The notes under the pieces: generated by a model
Seen by the model: only the letters and a program-made list of their open reading frames with translations
What the model was told of the DNA's origin: nothing
Databases searched by the model: none
Position numbers and translations under genes: made by a program
Part shown: piece after piece, positions 37,269 through 48,371 of the stretch
How positions within the stretch are numbered: the first letter of the stretch is position 1
How the letters are laid out: every line of letters starts with the position of its first letter
Assembly: GCA_902729315.2 (NCBI GenBank)
Contig: LR746270.1
Span: forward strand, 69,501 to 133,500
Length of the DNA stretch: 64,000 nt
From: Spirodela intermedia
Taxonomy: Eukaryota > Streptophyta > Magnoliopsida > Alismatales > Araceae
Direction of reading: 5' to 3'

Positions 37269-40200
37269 ATGGCAAGTCTCTCTGTTCTCCTTGTTAAAGT
37301 CGTGTCTTTTGCGGCCTTTTCGTCTCCACAATTCGTGTTTTTTCACGATTTTTTTAATGCCGTCTGTTGAGGAGGTTCCTGCAATTCTTGGAGTTACCGT
37401 CAGCCTTGGTTTTTGTCGGACCTTCTCCGAGGATTTTTCCTCCGTTCATTTTGCTGGTGTGCTGACAGGAGTCGTGACAAGCCGGAAACGATATATTTCC
37501 TTAAAAGGAGTCGGCATCGTAGCCTGTTCATATAGCTTCTTTCTTGATCCCTCCTTTTGTGTTGCGGGCGATTGGGGGGAGACTTGTGTCTCTCAAGGTA
37601 AAATCTGATTTCCAATTCGTGTTGATGATGGCTGCTTTGTGTGATCTTTGCGATTCACCTCGGCAAGGAACCGAGTGTGGACATTATCGGACTCTTGGAA
37701 GGCTCGAATCATTTGATGATGCTAAGCATAGGATATTCCTAGGGATCTGTCATCGGGGCTTGAGCTCTTACTTGGTTTGTTCGTGCGCGCAAGATTGATA
37801 CCGAGTATGTTATTATGTCGTTGTTGGGGTGCTTAAACTTTTGTTAGTTTCTCGAGGCTCATCGCTGCGGGTCTCGGCCATGGAAATTGGAAGGGGCGGG
37901 GTAGCGTTCTTGCTGCATTTATATTCTGATGGTTTTTTTTAAAAATATTTCTCTTCTTTATGCCAGAATTTATTCGCATCCCTAAGGGTTCCTCGCGTAG
38001 CGTATTGGTAGTGAAAATGAAAACCACATTATAGTAGGGGGAAAATGATATTTAATGAAAATTAGGAACAGTAGAGAGGAAGTCAGGTGGTTTTGCATCT
38101 GTTAAGCTTGTGCTTGTACTGTGCTCATAAATAGAAATGATTAGACACCTGACACCAGTAGGTGAAAGGATTTTTGGGAGGAAACAGTGGCAGACATGGC
38201 AGGTGGTCTCCCATTAACTTGGAGAGTGTGTGAAAAACCAGTTATAGTAATCGACACCGGGGATTTTCATATGGTACGACCGAGGCAGATGACAAGGGAA
38301 AGTGGAAATGAAAAATGAAGAAGGGGACCATAAATGTTGATCGTTGATGACAGGTATTACAGCATAGGAGAACTTTGGGATCTTCTTCCTGCTGCCACTG
38401 CTGCTTATGTCTTCAAGGTAGAGATAATCCTTTGTCAGGCTACAGGTGCAGTAACGACAGTGAGATGTGTCTCGTAATGGTCTAAGAATACAATTTTGGA
38501 ATGCCAAGCGGTGTGAGAACACTTTCCCTTTGAGACATTTTTCAGTTACTCTTCTGGATAGTGTATGATCCTTCTACAGTAGTTTCTCGAAACCTTTGAT
38601 CATACTTAAGTAGGATGGTTTTAAAGTCTAAAACAGCAGATAACTTTTAAGATGAAGATGCTGATTAACTCGTAGGTCTGTTTAGTCTGCTTAACGGGTA
38701 ACCATTACAGAGGTTAAATGCAGGCTTGAGGGAGTGAAAATTCAGAAACTGGGTAATTTCACTGATAGAACAGTTCGTCTCGTTATAAATGATGATCCAG
38801 TCAAGGGTTAGGTGTCACCTTGGAAGTCGAATTTTTTATAGTGAGGATGCTGACGTAGAGAGTTCTACAAGACCTTCTACTTGTGATCGTGATTTTCAAA
38901 CTGTTGCTTAGGTGTTGCCTGAGCGCCATCTACTTAACCAAGTAGACCAGAACTAGAACTTCAAACATCTTGCCTGCCTACTTGGGCGAACTTGATTCTC
39001 AGTGCAGCAACATGGATGCATGGATGGGTTTCCATTTGAGAACTCAATTTCAGATTGTCTCGTGTTTCAAGACCCAGCTTTTTGGGGATGGCTGGGCATG
39101 GTCGAGTGCAGACTCCGTCTTACCAGCAAACAAGAATATTTGAAATACTTTCAAACATTGAAAAACTTTAAGATAATAGATAGAAATCAGGTGTTCAGTA
39201 AGACAATGAGTATAAAATGGTTTGCATCATATAATATATCCACATGGTATAAATACATACGTGAAGCAGCCTATAAATTTATGTAAAGCTTGATTGTTTT
39301 ATTTTATTAATAATTTTAAATTGCATTATGCATATTTATAAAAATGTTATTTTGTCACGTCGTCTATTTGCATAGGCGCTAGTTGGTCACGTTCATTGCT
39401 GACATTTATATGCAACTTCAATGCTTTGTGCAGTCAATGTGGGGAAGGGGAAGATAGGAATCATTTTTTGATGAGATAGCATTTTTAGTGTGGCAGGCGT
39501 TCATTTGCATAATCCTGTAGTTTTGTAGAAGTCAGAGAGAGGTTGGGAGTAGAGTCTGGAGTCAAAGAGGACGGAGTAGTTGGGTTGTTCATACCTCCTG
39601 TGACCTTTTGGGTTTTTTAGAGGGAAGCAATGTATTCATGCTTAGGTTTTGGACTTTGATTGGAGAACCGGGTCTGTGTAATTACAGAGTAGTATACACC
39701 ATTTTGTGATTATGGGGTGTGCATTGTTATTTTGTTCTCTTTTATGTTTTTTATTACATGTTATTGTGTGCATTTGTGTATATTGTGTATACACTTGTTC
39801 TTTCTTTTCATAATCAATGAGCATTATCTGTCCACTTTCAGTTCTCTTCCCATATTAAATAGCTGTGCTTACTAGATGTGTCCTAAGAATTTGATTATGA
39901 TAACAAAACCGCTCTCTGGTCACTCGCGATTTTTTGTGCGTGTTCGCTAATGTGTATTTGGTTAGACCGGAAGAACTTGGAAACAGATGTAAATCATTTG
40001 TATTCAATGGAGTTATGGCCTCCAAGGTCAAACATTCCTTAGCAAGATTTCAAGAACTTCGCATGGTGGCTAAACATTCAATCCGAAGTTGCCGGAAGCT
40101 TCAAATGATTTTATTCTTATAGGCAAGGGAGAATTTGATTGGTTTTTGAGCAACTTCTTTTTACAAATTCCATCAATCAAGGAGCCACATTTTTGCTGTA

Positions 40201-41104
40201 AAATTTTGAAGGGCAGATTAAATAAGACAATGTTTGAATCATAAAGAATATAGTCTAATAAACGGTTGCTGATATGTTATGTGGTTTCCTTTGTTGATTT
40301 CTTTTGCCTCTTCCTTAGTGACACTGTCTGATACCGTACTTGTCTAGTCTATGTACGGTATGGTTTCATTTCTCATTAACACTACGCATCTTCTTTCGTT
40401 TTTTCCGTCACGCTCATGCAGGCAGCAAAGATCCTCGCAAACTTGCTTGTAATGGGTTCGTCAATAATGGGAAGAGCTATATTTCAAGCTTACAAGAAGG
40501 CACTTGAGAGTAAGTTTTATTATTTTTCTCTCGCGTTATTTAGCTTTCCAGAAGATTTCTGTGGTCAGGCTGCGAGGAGCGAAATTTGGAAAATATCTCA
40601 TTAACATCTGGGTGCTTTGTTTCAGATGCCAGTAAAAGTGGTGTTGCTCAGGAAGCTGCGCAGAACATCCGTAGAGGAAGCACAAGCATGACCGAGCAGG
40701 AAGCTAGACAGATATTGGGGATCACTGAGCAGACGACCTGGGAAGAAGCCATGAAGGTCTGTTGATGTTGGTTTACTCCCGTCATGGAGAGGGTGTTTCG
40801 TGAACCTTTTCTTCTGCTTAACTCTAACAACTTGACTTAACTTCGAGCTATGTGACCTGGGAAGATGCTGTATAGCGTCAACCCCGGGATGACCAACTGT
40901 AGCGATCTGTGCCCATGAATGAAGTCAGATGCTCGTCTCAGATCACTGACTCTAACAATGGTTTGTCTCTGTTTTGTGCCGACGCAGAGGTACGAGAACA
41001 TGTTTGAGAGGAATGCGAGGAGCGGGAGCTTCTACCTCCAGTCGAAGGTCCATCGGGCCAAGGAACGCTTACAGGCCGTGCTTGAGAACCAGGAGCAGCA
41101 TTAA
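37269..41104 (+). CDS. PAM16: Mitochondrial import motor subunit PAM16/TIM16-like
   Basis: Four coding exons give 112 aa: 37269-37271 (the ATG alone), 40422-40509, 40626-40756, 40988-41104. The protein reads M-AAKILANLLVMGSSIMGRA, then NASKSGVAQEA, the TEQEARQILGI segment and GSFYLQSKVHRAKERL. These are hallmarks of PAM16/TIM16, the degenerate J-like partner of PAM14 that regulates mtHsp70 in the TIM23 presequence motor at the inner membrane matrix face. No HPD motif is present, as expected. In Arabidopsis PAM16 is MUSE5/TXR1. The first exon is inferred: the family begins MA(G/A)(K/R), an ATG at 37269 is followed at once by GCAAGT, and exon 2 begins with GCAGCA, so a 3.15-kb GC-AG intron directly after the start codon fits exactly. 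Otherwise translation could begin at an in-frame ATG at 40416 (MQAAK), within the acceptor. Confidence 0.93.
37272..40421 (+). other. GC-AG intron 1 of PAM16, directly after the start codon
   Basis: The donor is ATG|GCAAGT and the acceptor is CTCATGCAG. The 3,150-nt intron has no convincing coding content, though several short frames occur. An ATG at 40416 overlaps the acceptor and is in frame with exon 2. Confidence 0.7.
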
Positions 41105-43688
41105 GTTGGCAAGTGTCTGGCTGCTGATGTATCTTCTGTCGTAGGAGCCCATCGTCTATGTATTCATTCCGGGGGGTTGGGGTGTGGCGGGGCCGCCGTG
41201 TTGTGTCGACGGCAGGCGGTGGCGAATCGACGGCAGGCTGGGAGGGAGAGGTGGCATCGACAATAACTGCGCGGTGGGAAGGGCGGTGGTGGATAATGAT
41301 GCCCGGGTCTGTAGAAAAGCTCATTTTTTAGGGTGCTGTTGTTTTCTTGAATGGATTCCTGTCACCCAGTTTCTACATTTCGACGCTTGAGCGTCTGCTC
41401 ATACTTGTATCTGGAAATGACCTTGCCGAAGATGCATCCGATGTGTTGACTTTTTCGGCCATATTCATGGTTGGGACATCGCCCTTCACTCACCCCCGCA
41501 TTCTCTTGAGGAGAAACAGCGTAAACTGCCGGAGCATGCCGGCGGATGAATCAGATCTGTCGTCGGTGAAATAGGTCGTCCGGGTGGAGGTGAGCGCAGA
41601 AGAATCTGACGGTTGAGTCGATTGGTGAGCCATTTTCATCGTTGCATCAAAAAGTCAAGGCAGCTCCATCCCTTCGCTTGACCTGCAGCGGATGATGCCG
41701 TCGTCTTCTCGCCTGGCCATTTTCGGATAACTCATGACCCTGGAGTTTCTTCTGATAGCGCTGGTTGAGGAGGTGATGCTTTGCTAGTCACCCGAATGGG
41801 AAGACTTTGAGCCCCCCTCCCTCCGTCGTCAAATGGAGTAGTTTTATGTGGGAATCTTGTGGTTGCAGAGGAATACCTTCGAACTTCCCTCCCTCCCCCC
41901 CACTGCTTGTTGGTTGTCTTTGCAAGTTTTATGACCCCCCCTCGAACTTCCCAGGACCATGCGCCACATCCGTTCCCAGGGGTTAGTCCGCCGATGTCTG
42001 GGTCGAAGAGTCTCGGCATCTTTCCGGCGTAGTGCCAGGCGGAAGAGGTGGACCGCCATCAGCCGCACCAATTTCAGCTTCCCACTTCAGCTCTATCCAG
42101 TTCTGCGGCATTCTGGATGCTGGAGAATGACCCTCCCACCTTCCCTCCCTCGCTGGTTGCTAAGCAGACCATGTGGGAAGGAAGATGGAGGCCTGTGCCT
42201 CATAATTTCGTCACCCAGAGATCTGGCGTCAAGCAGGCCCTAGAGAATGACCACCGGCGGCGTTCCTGAACAATTTGTCCGGGAAGGCTGTCATTGTGAA
42301 GCCCAAGTGGGCGAGGGACGACAAGGGCACATCCTTTTCCTGTGCGAATGCCCGGAGATCTTCTTTTGCTTCCGCTGTAGAGGCCGCAGTGGCCGGCTTA
42401 TTCGACGACTTTGTTTGTCCCTCTGCTCTCATCTAAGGCTTTCTTGTTTCCGTGGACTCGTACATGAATGAACTTGCAGGTAATGCTCGAGGCCATGGTT
42501 TGGGCTCTGTCCCATGCAGCCCCCCCTGCACCTCAGCCTGCCGTTCCACAGCCTGCCAGCACTGAGGAGAACGTTGATGGGGAAATCACTGGAAACCTTG
42601 GGGAGACTCTGATAAGGTTGGTTTCTCTTGGCGACTGTTGAAATGAGTTGACTTCTGAAGCATGGCAGCGTGACTATGCACGCGGGTCTGACGAAATCGG
42701 CAGGCTTCCTCAACGAGGTCCGCAACACTACCGGCTTTTGACCGCTAGAGGTGGATGTTTCGGCGGACTTCTTGTTTCTAACGCCGGATAATAATTTGCC
42801 GGTTTTATTGAAGTCAAGATCAAAGTAACTCTTTGAGCGGAATCCTTTTGGCCGACAGCGACTGTCGATATGATGGGGGCGGGGAACGAGCGGCGGAGGA
42901 AGGGGGTGCGGTGATGGGAGGTCACCAAGGCCGCCCGCCGGCTTTTCTCCCGACTGAATATGGTTGCATTATCTCGGCGAAGTCAGTCGTGGCTCGTCGG
43001 GCTATCAGGAGGCCGGAGGCGCATCTATACATGGTCCAAGGATTTTTGGATTTCAGGGGGAAAATTTAGAACAGAAATCGAAATGGGCTCGACGCATATC
43101 CTATTTTACAGGCCATGCTGCAAAGAATAGGATTGCCTCTCTGTTCTCTCTCTCTCACACTTCCCTCCCTCGTCTATTTCCGTGCTGATCCTCTCTCCGA
43201 GCATCAACCCTTCTCGTGCCCACAAGCTCTGGCGGCACGTGGCCTGGCGGTCCGAGAGAATCTTAGCTCGAGGGATCTCCGTGGGGAATCCCTGCTCCGG
43301 GAGTTAGTTCGTCCGTAGAAATTGTCGGGACTCGGCAGTGAGGCCGTTGACAGGGGAAACAAACGGTAGGGTTTACCAGCAAAACAGACGCCTTTCCGCC
43401 GTTTCACCCCCCTGCTGATGGCGATCGTGGTTTAGAGGACGGAACTCACATTGCGACGAAACTAGACCACGGTGTCCACTCCTCCCTCCCCCGGGCGATC
43501 TGCTGTTCCCTCGACTTTCGACGGCTGCTAAAGTTGCAGCTGTTGGCCTTCGGAGCTTGCCACAGTAGCACCGCCCTTTACGAGAGACATACATACCACC
43601 GTCGCCCTAGTCCACAACGCCTGTGTTATAAACGGCAGTGGCCGCCACCACCTCGTCGGCAAAGGTGAGGCAAAAGCTTCATTCCATC

Positions 43689-43720
<32 letters not shown>

Positions 43721-43908
43721 GGGTCAAAGTGCTCATCATCACATTCTCGATCGTCTGCGCAGGCCGTTCGACCTCGTTTCTATTAAGCTTTTCGCGCGAC
43801 ACTCGTTTGGTACCGTGGTAGGCCTTTCTCAGCTTCACATGTTCTGTTCTCTTGCATGTCCTTTTATTGATGAGCGAAATGCTTAATTTTTGTGGAGAAG
43901 TGGGCGTC
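41105..43908. other. Intergenic region PAM16 / PRS4
   Basis: This region holds the PAM16 3' UTR and the PRS4 promoter/5' leader. It is mostly GC-rich with many overlapping short frames on both strands, none with a recognised motif. A (CT)n tract lies at 43689-43712. No gene is supported. Confidence 0.6.
43689..43712 (+). repeat. (CT)12 microsatellite upstream of PRS4
   Basis: A perfect CT tract lies about 200 nt before the PRS4 start codon, probably in the 5' leader. Confidence 0.95.
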
Positions 43909-46900
43909 ATGGAGAAGCCCCCGAAGAAGCAGGTTCGCCTGTTCTACTGTGTTGAGTGCGAGGAACTGGCGAGGAAGGTGGCCTCACACTGCGAGTCCAT
44001 CCAACTTCAGTCCATCAATTGGAGGTCTATGCCCCGACCCACACTCGATTCTTATCTCGTCTCGTTTGAAATTCTTTTATTTTATTTCTTTCACAAGGTT
44101 TCATATGTCTGCCTCTCTTTGATTTTTCTCTCGTCGGTGGATCATTTACTAGGGTGTGAATATTTTTTCATTTAATGCCGCTTCTTAACAATTTGTATTG
44201 ATGGTATTTTCCTGCAAGCCTCATAAGTCGTCTCTAAACACGAGCTGCGGTTTTACCATTTTAGTCCTATCTGCTTTCCCGTGTTGGTTACTTGGCAATC
44301 CGATTTTCTAAGAGTCTGGTAATCTGTCTAGCCTTTCCGAAAGTTTTTCTTTATTTATTTCTCATCTTGTGAATCTACGACGAAGGGGCCGAATAATTTG
44401 CTTTTTATAAGTTGTGATTACATCTCTGGGTAGCTGGCAGTGTCTATCACCTTTGCGTGCTGTAGAGCTCGATCTTAATGTGCTATCAATCCTTCGTTGT
44501 ACCATTGCCCTCCTTCCAGAAGACCACATTGCAAAATCTTTTGTATCCCATCCTGCTTTGGCTAATGATTCGAGTTGTGATAAAGAGATTATTCTGTGTA
44601 TTGTCTTTGGATGATATGTGTGTCTATGGTAGCGTTTTCCCCAAGAGAGCCTAGTTACCAGGCATAGTTCTTGGGAATGCCTCTGTAATCAACAGAAGAC
44701 TGAAAATCGAACCAAAAATTCTTATGGAGCTCTCTGAATCAGAGTTTTAACTTCTTAATGGTATCACAAACGTCTCACTCTTGGTCACCAGGTTCTCTAG
44801 AACGGTTCATCAGGGGACTATCTATTGCAGTGCTCCTCTTCTCGCTATCTATCTTTTGGGACTCACTGATTTCATTGTTAAACCTGGTGATAGACTTGTA
44901 AACTGGCAAGAAATAAAACAGCACTGGGCCTTGAAATTGGTGAATATGTATATGCGTACTCATGAACATGATGCGGTTCCAAACAGGCAGATTTGGTCGA
45001 TCAGATCCCAACCCTAACCGGGTCACCATCAGGTATTGATTCTCTTTGGCATTCCTTGCTCCGCTGATAATGTCTATCGTTTTTCAAGTAGCTGATGCTA
45101 GTTGTCGTATGCTCTTAGGCAATTTCCTTTGTGGAAAAGTTTGAATCACAGTTTTTTTTCCAGTTGCAGCTGTCGAGTTATGGATGCTGTATGAAATGTT
45201 ATTAGTTTTCAGAATATTCCTTTGCAGTCATGTTAGAGGCGAAGGCTATATCATTGATAGCTTTGAAATGATGGATTGAATGAGAGGACTGACTGTTTTT
45301 TTACTTATCTCAGAAACTTTGATGATGGATTCCCTAATCTCTACATCAATGATGCACATGATATCAGAGGCCAGCATGTTGCTTTCTTGGCATCTTTTAG
45401 CTCACCTGGAGTGATTTTTGAACAACTGTCGGTGATATATGCTCTGCCACGGCTATTTGTTGCCTCATTCACATTGGTTTTACCATTCTTCCCCACTGGT
45501 TCTTTTGAGCGCATGGAAGAAGAAGGGGATGTTGCCACTGCATTCACTTTGGCAAGGATGTTGTCAGTCATACCCATATCTAGGGGCGGTCCTACCAGCT
45601 TGGTCATCTATGATATTCACGCCCTGCAGGTCAGTTTTATTCCTGAATGCAGTGAAGTTCTGGTTCGTTCGGCATATTGCTAATTTCATTTTGAGCGTGT
45701 GATTCCTTTTTGGTACTTCAGTCCTTGCCTCACATGCTTTGCATAGAAACTTGGTGGTAAGTGCAGGAGCTGCTGCTACTGCTTAATTTTTTGTCTTACC
45801 CGTGCCTGAAACAGTGGATGAAGTTCAGTACTGTTGTTGTCCGGCACCTCTTCCCAATCTTCTTCTTTGGTTCATCTTTTGGGGTACCCTTTACCTATGA
45901 AAGGAATTGCTGAACGCTGGAGTGTCTGAGAACCAGGTTTATGCATCTAGTGTTATGGTAGCAGAATAAGATGAACAGCAGATTAAAGTCTTATGTCTAG
46001 ACAGAAAATGCATTCTACCAAGTGGGAGGAAACTTTGGCAAGTATGGAACTATCAATGCCAGGGGAGGATATTCTATTAAGGGTTGCAATGTGAAGGTCT
46101 TGACTAGAAGCTCCTTGGTTCTTTGGACAACTGTTGGAAGATATGAACTACGGGTGCAATAAATTTTGTATCTTGGCCTTGACGGGATTAATACTATTGA
46201 TGTTTTTTACCCTGGGTTGGGAAAGGATGCTCTTCACTGATCTTAATATTACCCTCCGACTCCTTGGAATTACCCGGTGTTTCACCCGTAGACACATTCA
46301 TGAAATTAAAGTGCCCAGAAAGTCAGTGTGGAACAATGCCATCCATCGATCTGGAAAAAACGTGGGGTCGAGCGAAGCATTCTCTGTATTTTGATTACCT
46401 CTAGTTGGAAAGCGATGATGAATAGCTTTGGAAATATCCTCTTCCGTCTTTGCAAAGGTTTATCAATGATATTTCCATGTCATAAGCTTATCTGCTTATC
46501 AATTACTTGTATATTTCTTCCTCAGGAAAGGTTTTATTTTGGTGATCATGTCTTGCCTTGCTTTGAAACTGGAGTCCCGTTGCTGAAAGAACGCCTTCAG
46601 CTGCTCCCTGATGCGAACAATGTATGTTCTTGCTAACCTCCGATGGTCTCCCTTGATCTTCCTGTGCATGCTTCTTCTAGTGTAGTTAATTTATTTGGTC
46701 CTAGAGCCTGTTCATGGACTGTGATGCCTTCATGAGATGACTTGGGTAGATCCATGGATTAGAAATGACGATCTTCAGGGAGTTTTGGGTTCAGTTCGTC
46801 GTCCACTTCCTCTTTCCTGGACTCATTCGTCATGAATCTTCCAGATAACCATCGCTTTCCCCGATGATGGAGCCTGGAAGCGGTTCTACAAGCTGTTTAC

Positions 46901-47693
46901 TAATTTTCCGATGGTGAGATGGCGCTCAAACTCGCAAGAATACTATCTTCCCTCATGCCTGTCTGTTTTGTCTATAAACCCTGGAGCATCCGTCGCAGAT
47001 TGTCTGCACCAAGGTTCGGGAGGGGGATAAGAGGATAGTTCGACTCAAGGAGGGCGCCGCCGAAGGTCGGCATGTTGTCATCGTTGATGATCTGGTGCAG
47101 TCGGGAGGAACGCTCATCGAATGTCAGGTATGTGCTTCGCCCGGCGCCTGCATTATTTCCTCAGAGGCTCCCATGCTCAAGTGCTCCTGCTATGAGATGC
47201 TCGGATAATCCCGAATGAAAACTGAATTTCCATCCAACTGTGAAAAAAAAAGGTTCTGACCCGCGTTATCATCTCCCCCATTACGGGTGCTTCCACCGCT
47301 CGTTCACTGTGGTTGGCGCTCCGCGTGTGTGTGTATGTCTCTCTCTCTTGTTCTTCAGAAAGTTCTGGCTGATCACGGTGCCGCCAAGGTCAGCGCTTAC
47401 GTCACTCATGCCGTATTCCCCAAGAAGTCATGGGAGCGTTTCGCCCACAAAAACACAGGCGAGGAGACTACGCCCCTCCCCCCTCCTTCTCTTGTCCCCA
47501 TATCATTATGATAGAGCTGCAGATACTTGGGCATTCCGATGACACGGTGGGCTGGCTCCTTGCAGAGGATCATCCATTCGCCTTCTTCTGGATCACAGAT
47601 TCGTGCCCACATACGGTCAAAGCCATCGCAAACAGGGCTCCCTTTGAGGTCCTCACCCTGGCGGGATCCATCGCGGTAGCCCTTCAGATCTGA
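43909..47693 (+). CDS. PRS4: Ribose-phosphate pyrophosphokinase 4 (class II PRPP synthetase)
   Basis: Seven exons give 317 aa: 43909-44024, 45314-45629, 46526-46621, 46845-46913, 46999-47127, 47359-47458, 47566-47693. The enzyme transfers pyrophosphate from ATP to ribose 5-phosphate, making PRPP for nucleotide, His and Trp synthesis. Recognisable blocks are [81 protein letters not shown] and the PRPP-binding motif [14 protein letters not shown] (about 225-238), then FFWITDSCP and a C-terminal ALQI. This is the plant PRS3/PRS4 phosphate-independent class; no transit peptide is evident, so cytosol is likely. Three further in-frame ATGs at 43852, 43870 and 43879 precede the chosen Met, which best fits homologue starts (MEK...). 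The last intron is best read with a GC donor (CAG|GCGAGG, 47459). Confidence 0.95.
47459..47565 (+). other. Probable GC-AG intron 6 of PRS4
   Basis: Exon 6 ends in phase 1 after HKNT; reading through meets TGA near 47510. The only phase-1 junction to the conserved [11 protein letters not shown] exon uses ACAG|GCGAGG and the acceptor CTTGCAG at 47565. A weak GT (CTT|GTCCCC) with the next AG two bases downstream would also be in frame but adds about ten residues absent from the family. Confidence 0.65.
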
Positions 47694-48371
47694 CGGCATG
47701 AGAACCCCGGCGTGTGGGACGATAAGTACTGCAGGCGGCGGCCAATCTGTGTTCGCGACGGCGGCGTGAAGTGGTTTGGAGCCATGGCGACGACCCGACT
47801 GTGTTCGTAGCAGAAAAAATAGTGTGGTCGGTCGGTGGGTGGGGGTCTCTTCTTCCATGAAGTTTGAGTCATCTGGCCGACCTTTTATCTCTCTCTCTCT
47901 CTCTCTAAAGTCGATGGTCGAGGGTCAAAGAGAGAGGCTGGGGACGTGCACCTTCCTTTACAGCTTCTAACAGTCCTTTCTCCTTTTTCTCACATCGGAT
48001 TAGATTGACGATGGTCTCAAGAAAAACTTGTTTTTTTTTCTTCAAAGAGGCACGAAGAGAGCAGGTTTTAGCTCGTCGACTTGTCGCCCAGGTGGCAGTA
48101 GCGGGGGCAAAAATGTAAAAAATGATAGATAAAGCGACGACTGCGCCATTCAACCCGTTGACTTCTCGCGTTCTACAGTCAACACGTCTACCATTCACGG
48201 TGGACGGAATAGGCCTGCTTTTGGGTCCTTGCGGATGAAGCGGGGAATAAAAAGCAGCGATATTTTTCCCACAAAGATCGAGCCCCTCGTGCTTTTATTT
48301 TGCAGTACGGTCGATTTCATCGTTGACTTGGGCTGCCAGAAGAACGGGGGCAGACGGCCGCTGCTCGCACC
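47694..48371. other. Tail-to-tail intergenic region PRS4 / phosphohexomutase
   Basis: The region separates two convergent stop codons by 678 nt. It contains a (TC)n tract at 47888-47906 and no supported gene. Confidence 0.7.
47888..47906 (+). repeat. (TC)n microsatellite
   Basis: A short perfect TC tract lies about 200 nt downstream of the PRS4 stop codon. Confidence 0.9.
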
